DNA from: Desulfobacteraceae bacterium
GTDB taxonomy: Bacteria; Desulfobacterota; Desulfobacteria; Desulfobacterales; Desulfosarcinaceae
Assembly: GCA_013003715.1 (NCBI GenBank)
Contig: JABDIN010000108.1
Coordinates: 124,001 to 188,000, forward strand
Length of the DNA stretch: 64,000 nt
Direction: 5' to 3'
Shown here: piece by piece, positions 59,796-64,000 of the stretch
Layout: each line of letters opens with the position of its first letter
Numbering within the stretch: the first letter of the stretch is position 1
Made by a program: the position numbers and the translations under genes
The notes under the pieces: generated by a model
What the model was told of the DNA's origin: nothing
Seen by the model: the letters and a program-made list of their open reading frames with translations, nothing else
The model's database searches: none

Positions 59796-61940
59796 CTACC
59801 CCAATCGTTTTACTTCCCAGACACTGCTGACCTTCCCCAGATCACTCAACACTTTTTTCAATTGTTTGGTGTTCGCAACCGACAATGTGAAAAAACTGTC
59901 CACTGTTTTGTTTTCATGGGTCTCCGTGGACGCGTTCAGTATATTGGCGCCGGACTTGCTGATAAGGGCCGCCACATCCGCAAGCAACCCCATACGATCG
60001 TAGGAACGCACCACGATTTTCACCGGATAGGTTTCCGCGGTGCCCTTGTTCCACTCCACTTCAATTTGCCGCTCCGGGGTCATTTTCAGTGCATTGATAC
60101 AATTGGTACGGTGAACGGTAACACCCTTGCCACGGGTAATATAACCGGTGATGGGATCGCCGGGTACCGGTTGACAGCATTTGGCAAACCGAACTAGAAT
60201 ATCGTCAATTCCTTTAACGACAACACCTTCTCTATCCTTTCGGTTGCGCAGACGGCCCGTTATCTTGCTCAGAACAGATTCTTCCGGCTCTTCTTCCACT
60301 TTGGGTTGAAATTTGCGCACGATCTGAAGCGGTGTAATTTTTCCATACCCGACGCTGGCAATGAGATCCTCCGTGGTCTTAAAGCCGAACTGGCTGACCA
60401 CCGCATCACTCTCTTCGGATTTTATCAAGGCATTGAAATTCATCCGGTATTTCCGGAAGGCCTTCTCGAGCATCTCACGCCCCAGGCTGAGGCTTCTTTC
60501 CTTTTCCTGGGTCTTTATCCACTGCCGGATTTTCTGGCGGCCTTTGACCGTCTTTACGAAGTTAAGCCAGTCTTTGCTGGGATGCGATCCCTTGGTGGTG
60601 ATGATTTCAACGCTATTGCCGGTGCGCAGTTCATATTTAAGCGGTACCATCCGGCCGTCCACCTTGGCCCCGGTGCATTGATTACCGACTTCGGTATGAA
60701 TCATGTACGCAAAATCCACCGGTGTCGCCCCTTTGGGAAGTGATTTGATCTGGCCCTGGGGGGTAAAGACGTATACCTCATCCGGAAACAGATCGATCCG
60801 TACATTCTCCAGAAATTCGTTGGGGTCCTGGAAGTTCTCCTGGTTTTCCACCAGATTTTGTATCCAGACAAATTGTTTGGTGGCCGGTTCTTCATCTATC
60901 CGCTTGCCTTCTTTGTAGCTCCAATGGGCGGCAATACCCGATTTGGCCACTCTGTCCATTTCCTGTGTACGAATCTGGATTTCGACGCGCTCCCCCTTGG
61001 GCCCGATGACGGTGGTATGCAGTGACTGGTACATGTTGGGTTTGGGAACGCCGATGTAGTCCTTGAATTTCTGGGCAATGGGTTTCCAAATGGAATGGAT
61101 GAGGCCCAAGGCCTCATAGCATTGGGGTATTGTTTCTAAAATGATTCTAAACGCCCTGATGTCGTAGACATCCTCGAAGGCAAGATCCTGCAGGAGCATC
61201 TTTTGGTGGATGCTGTAAAAATTCTTATATCGCCCCAGGACCTCGCATTTCAACTGGTTCTCCGCCATCTTTTCCCGGATAATTTCCCGGACGGTTTCGA
61301 TGTATTGCTCCCGGTCCTTTCGTTCCCGGGCGACCTGCTGTTCTATCTGGTGGAAAATCTCCGGTTCAAGATATTTGAAGGAGATATTTTCCAGCTCGTT
61401 TTTAATCCAGTAAATACCCAATCTGGCGGCAATGGGCGCATAAATGTCCAGGGTCTCCCGGGCGATTTTCCGCTTTTTTCCTTCCGACCGGTGGAATTGA
61501 AGAGTTCGCATGTTGTGCAGCCGGTCGGCCAGCTTGATTAAAATCACCCGGATATCGTCCGCCATGGCCAGAATCATCTTACGGATGCTCTCGGCCTCAC
61601 GGGCCCTCCCGGAACCAAAGGGCAGCCGGCTCAGCTTGGTCACACCCGACACAATGTGCAAGACCTCGGGGCCGAATAATTCTCCGATCTTTTCCGGGGT
61701 GGTATGGGTATCTTCAATAACGTCATGAAGCATGCCGGCCGCGATGCTCACGTTGTCGAGCTTCATCAGGGTCAGGATATGGGCGACTTCCAACGGGTGG
61801 GACAGATAGGGCTCACCGGACAACCGAACCTGGCCGGCATGTACCCTGGCGGAAAAAATGTAGGCCCGATCAATAATATCCGGATCGGAATCCGGATTGT
61901 ACTCATTTATATTGTCGAGAATATCTGTGATACGGATCAT
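59796..61940 (-). CDS. Bifunctional (p)ppGpp synthetase/hydrolase (Rel/SpoT)
   Basis: This enzyme makes and degrades the stringent-response alarmone. The HD hydrolase domain (about 20-190) keeps the metal motif LHDVIEDT (H72-D73) and LADRLHNMRT. The synthetase domain (about 235-360) has RYKNFYSIHQKM, VYDIRAFRII and KPNMYQSLHTTVIGP. The KFKD motif before YIGVPKPN is of the basic RxKD type found in bifunctional enzymes, not the acidic type of RelA. A TGS domain (VYVFTPQGQIKSLPKGATPV) and a C-terminal ACT domain follow. The length of 714 is standard. It lies downstream of proS on the same strand. Confidence 0.93.
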   Translation of the reverse strand: MIRITDILDNINEYNPDSDPDIIDRAYIFSARVHAGQVRLSGEPYLSHPLEVAHILTLMKLDNVSIAAGMLHDVIEDTHTTPEKIGELFGPEVLHIVSGVTKLSRLPFGSGRAREAESIRKMILAMADDIRVILIKLADRLHNMRTLQFHRSEGKKRKIARETLDIYAPIAARLGIYWIKNELENISFKYLEPEIFHQIEQQVARERKDREQYIETVREIIREKMAENQLKCEVLGRYKNFYSIHQKMLLQDLAFEDVYDIRAFRIILETIPQCYEALGLIHSIWKPIAQKFKDYIGVPKPNMYQSLHTTVIGPKGERVEIQIRTQEMDRVAKSGIAAHWSYKEGKRIDEEPATKQFVWIQNLVENQENFQDPNEFLENVRIDLFPDEVYVFTPQGQIKSLPKGATPVDFAYMIHTEVGNQCTGAKVDGRMVPLKYELRTGNSVEIITTKGSHPSKDWLNFVKTVKGRQKIRQWIKTQEKERSLSLGREMLEKAFRKYRMNFNALIKSEESDAVVSQFGFKTTEDLIASVGYGKITPLQIVRKFQPKVEEEPEESVLSKITGRLRNRKDREGVVVKGIDDILVRFAKCCQPVPGDPITGYITRGKGVTVHRTNCINALKMTPERQIEVEWNKGTAETYPVKIVVRSYDRMGLLADVAALISKSGANILNASTETHENKTVDSFFTLSVANTKQLKKVLSDLGKVSSVWEVKRLG

Positions 61941-62122
61941 ACCCGAAACACCGCTTCGGATTTCAGATTATCGATTGAATATCGCAATGGCATCATAGAC
62001 GATAGCGTATACATTTCCGAAAGACAATTCAATCCATCCGCCCCCGAGATGATCGCATGGTGGATTTGGCATGGCATCGGATGCGTTGATACAAGGTACG
62101 AATAAAAAGTCAAATGGCAAAA

Positions 62123-63643
62123 TCAGTATGACTTGGCAAAAACAACCCGCCGCGTCGATGCGGCGTCGCAGCAAATGCAGGATCCGTCTTCCGTTTCGCC
62201 GTTTACGGACATACAACGGATGGTGACATTCAGATCGTCTTTTATTTTCGTTTCGCATTCCGGATTTCCACACCAATGGGATTCGACAAATCCACCATGA
62301 ATTTCCGGTTTTTCCTTATTCTCGGGTGTAAAAAACCGGTAGAAATCCTCTTTATCGTCCATGCGGTGGGTGTGTTCTTTCTGATAATCCCGGGCGCGAT
62401 TCAGCAAATTGCTGTGGATATCATCGAGAAGATTGCCGATGTTGTCCACAAATTCAGCTCTTTTCATGGAAACGCGGTCCTTATGCCCCTTGTCGCGCCG
62501 CCCGACAAACACGGAATCCGCTGCCATATCCCGGGGGCCGATCTCCACCCGCAGGGGAATTCCCTTTTTGATCCACTCCCATCCCCGCGCCCCGCCGGTA
62601 TCCCGCCGGTCTATTTCCACGGAAAGCGGCCGATGGTGGTAATGCACCTTCCGCAGCTCTTCGGCCAGACCGTCGGTGTAGGCCATTATTTTTTCGTAGT
62701 CTTCGGGTTTTCTTGAGATAGGCAATAACACAATCTGGGACATGGCCACCTTCGGCGGCAGGACCAACCCGTCATCGTCACCATGGGTCATTATCAATCC
62801 GCCGATCAGCCGAGTTGAAACGGCCCAGGAAGTGGTCCATACATAGGCTTCGAGTTCGTCGGCCGTCTGGAATTTGATATCCGAGGCTTTCGCGAAATTC
62901 TGCCCGAGAAAATGCGAGGTACCGGCTTGAAGCGCTTTACGATCCTGCATCATGGCCTCGATGGCAAAGGTGTCATCAGCACCCGGGAACCGCTCCGCTT
63001 CGGATTTCACCCCTTTGAGAACCGGCATGGCGAGCACATTTTCAGCCAGGTCTTCATAAATATCCAGGATCTTCATGGTCAAATCCATGGCATCCTCGGC
63101 GGTGGCATGGGCGGTGTGCCCCTCGTGCCATAAAAACTCGCTGGTCCTCAGGAACATCCGGGTGCGCATTTCCCAGCGCACCACATTGGCCCATTGATTG
63201 ATCAGCAGAGGCAGATCGCGGTAGCTGGAGATCCATTTCTTGAACGAATCCATGATAATGGTTTCCGATGTGGGGCGGACCACCAGGGGCTCGGTGAGTT
63301 TTCCGGCCGGTTCAAGCCCGCCCCCCTTGCCTTTCTCCAGCCGGTGATGTGTAACCACCGCACATTCTTTGGCAAATCCTTCCACATGCTTGGCTTCGGA
63401 CTCCAGAAAAGAAAGCGGTATAAAAATCGGAAAATAGGCGTTTCTGACACCAATTGCCTTGAACCTGTCGTCCAGCCATCTCGTGATGTTTTCCCACAGG
63501 GCATACCCCCAGGGTTTGATGACCATACATCCTCTGACCGGTGAACGTTCAGCCAGATCCGATGCCTTGATGACCTGTTGGTACCATTCAGGATAATCCT
63601 GTTCCCGGGTGGGGGTGATCGCCGTTTTCACTTGTTTTCCCAT
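62123..63643 (-). CDS. proS: Prolyl-tRNA synthetase, archaeal/eukaryotic type
   Basis: This class-II synthetase attaches proline to its tRNA. Motif 2 is near NVVRWEMRTRMFLRTSEFLWHEGHTAH, and TEPLVVRPTSETIIMDSFKKWI is the amino-acid and ATP-binding region. Motif 3 lies near STRLIGGLIMTHGDDDGLVLPPKVA. The anticodon-binding domain is followed by a C-terminal zinc-type domain with CGNPEC and CICCD, the mark of the archaeal/eukaryotic (ProS type 3) form, which lacks the bacterial editing insertion. The length of 506 fits. It lies 25 bp after ispG and upstream of rel, an arrangement consistent with one operon. Confidence 0.94.
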   Translation of the reverse strand: MGKQVKTAITPTREQDYPEWYQQVIKASDLAERSPVRGCMVIKPWGYALWENITRWLDDRFKAIGVRNAYFPIFIPLSFLESEAKHVEGFAKECAVVTHHRLEKGKGGGLEPAGKLTEPLVVRPTSETIIMDSFKKWISSYRDLPLLINQWANVVRWEMRTRMFLRTSEFLWHEGHTAHATAEDAMDLTMKILDIYEDLAENVLAMPVLKGVKSEAERFPGADDTFAIEAMMQDRKALQAGTSHFLGQNFAKASDIKFQTADELEAYVWTTSWAVSTRLIGGLIMTHGDDDGLVLPPKVAMSQIVLLPISRKPEDYEKIMAYTDGLAEELRKVHYHHRPLSVEIDRRDTGGARGWEWIKKGIPLRVEIGPRDMAADSVFVGRRDKGHKDRVSMKRAEFVDNIGNLLDDIHSNLLNRARDYQKEHTHRMDDKEDFYRFFTPENKEKPEIHGGFVESHWCGNPECETKIKDDLNVTIRCMSVNGETEDGSCICCDAASTRRVVFAKSY

Positions 63644-63668
63644 TGCTTTCCTCTCGATAAGAGCATTG

Positions 63669-64000
63669 TCATTTGACGTCTTTTTTCAATTTTCGCTCGT
63701 ATGCCTGCTCAAAGGAGGCCACTGCCTCCAGCAGCACATCCACCAGTTTATCCTGGGCGAACGATTTCACAATTTTTCCTTTTTTAAACAATATACCTTT
63801 ACCATCGCCACCGGCAATGCCCACATCCGCTTCCCTGGCTTCACCGGGTCCATTCACCACACACCCCATGATGGCCACCTTTATGGGGGCGGACGTGTTC
63901 AACAAGGCTTTTTCCACCCGCTCTGCAATATTGAACAAATTGATATCGCATCGTCCGCAGGTGGGACAAGAGATGATTTCAGGACCGTGGATGCGGATGC
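63669..64000 (-). CDS. ispG: 4-hydroxy-3-methylbut-2-enyl-diphosphate synthase, C-terminal part (5' partial)
   Basis: IspG (GcpE) is an iron-sulfur enzyme in the non-mevalonate isoprenoid pathway. The visible 110 residues are the C-terminal domain: IISCPTCGRCDIN with two cluster cysteines and VAIMGCVVNGPGEAREADVG with the third, then FKKGKIVKSF near the end. The gene runs off the window edge, so the N-terminal barrel is not seen. The frame is open to 64000. Confidence 0.93.
   Translation of the reverse strand, partial: IRIHGPEIISCPTCGRCDINLFNIAERVEKALLNTSAPIKVAIMGCVVNGPGEAREADVGIAGGDGKGILFKKGKIVKSFAQDKLVDVLLEAVASFEQAYERKLKKDVK

Noticed and set aside
1-64000. CRISPR arrays, tRNA or rRNA genes, transposases, integrases or attachment sites
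   Set aside because: Looked for on both strands by eye; no regularly spaced repeats, cloverleaf candidates or recombinase motifs were seen. A covariance-model search for small RNAs was not possible here.

Overview
The window reads as a chromosomal segment of an anaerobic, respiratory Gram-negative bacterium, most likely a member of the Desulfobacterota (Desulfobacterales-like). This is an inference from gene content, not from a marker alignment. The pointers are BamD and lipoproteins (an outer membrane), multiheme c-type cytochromes, many PAS/GAF hybrid kinases, an archaeal-type prolyl-tRNA synthetase beside ispG and a Rel enzyme, and a regulator with the paired cysteine motif common in sulfate reducers. 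No rRNA, tRNA, CRISPR array, insertion sequence or prophage was seen.

Layout. (1) 1-8135, plus strand: a catabolic and uptake operon for an amino sugar or N-acetylated glycoside. It holds a SIS-domain aldose/ketose isomerase or deaminase, a ROK-type kinase, a PIG-L deacetylase, and a complete CUT1 ABC importer (binding protein, two permeases, ATPase). (2) 8136-10925: a 42-bp perfect palindrome, a good sigma-54 promoter, and a 765-residue orphan lipoprotein closed by a terminator. (3) 11120-12638: a TPR protein and a frameshifted scrap of a membrane dipeptidase. (4) 12683-26391, minus strand: a giant secreted repeat protein, a bacterial alpha-2-macroglobulin with its thioester motif, and penicillin-binding protein 1C. 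(5) 26581-32373: an SDR/DUF2867 protein, a nitroreductase, and a large hybrid sensor kinase with a periplasmic solute-binding domain. (6) 32425-35764: a small protein, an N-acetylglutamate-synthase-like protein, and cysE-cysK. (7) 35827-40657: a two-component system whose kinase carries a c-type heme motif. It diverges from a NapC/NrfH-type tetraheme quinol dehydrogenase and an octaheme HAO-family cytochrome, and the intergenic region holds four phased TTTACA-type boxes. (8) 40705-45146: a thioredoxin-reductase-like flavoprotein without the usual NADPH motifs, a small cysteine-motif protein, a two-CW regulator, an orphan Hpt protein, and a PAS-SpoIIE phosphatase. (9) 45309-48141: pdxST diverging from a MocR/PdxR regulator. 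(10) 48146-51207: a hybrid kinase, a response regulator and a hypothetical protein. (11) 51438-56475: a NorD/CbbO-like VWA protein, a NorQ/CbbQ-like ATPase, and a TraB-family protein. (12) 56537-64000: purN, a degraded EAL-HDOD gene, trxA, bamD, rpmB, rel, proS and the end of ispG.

The functional themes are import and processing of an amino sugar; envelope surveillance (alpha-2-macroglobulin, PBP1C and a giant companion); redox-controlled respiration of a nitrogen compound, with the heme kinase as likely sensor and the adjacent cytochromes as likely target; and dense signal transduction. The most promising undescribed pieces are the heme-kinase/HAO cytochrome module with its visible operator, the giant secreted companion of alpha-2-macroglobulin, and the small redox cluster at 41022-42643.
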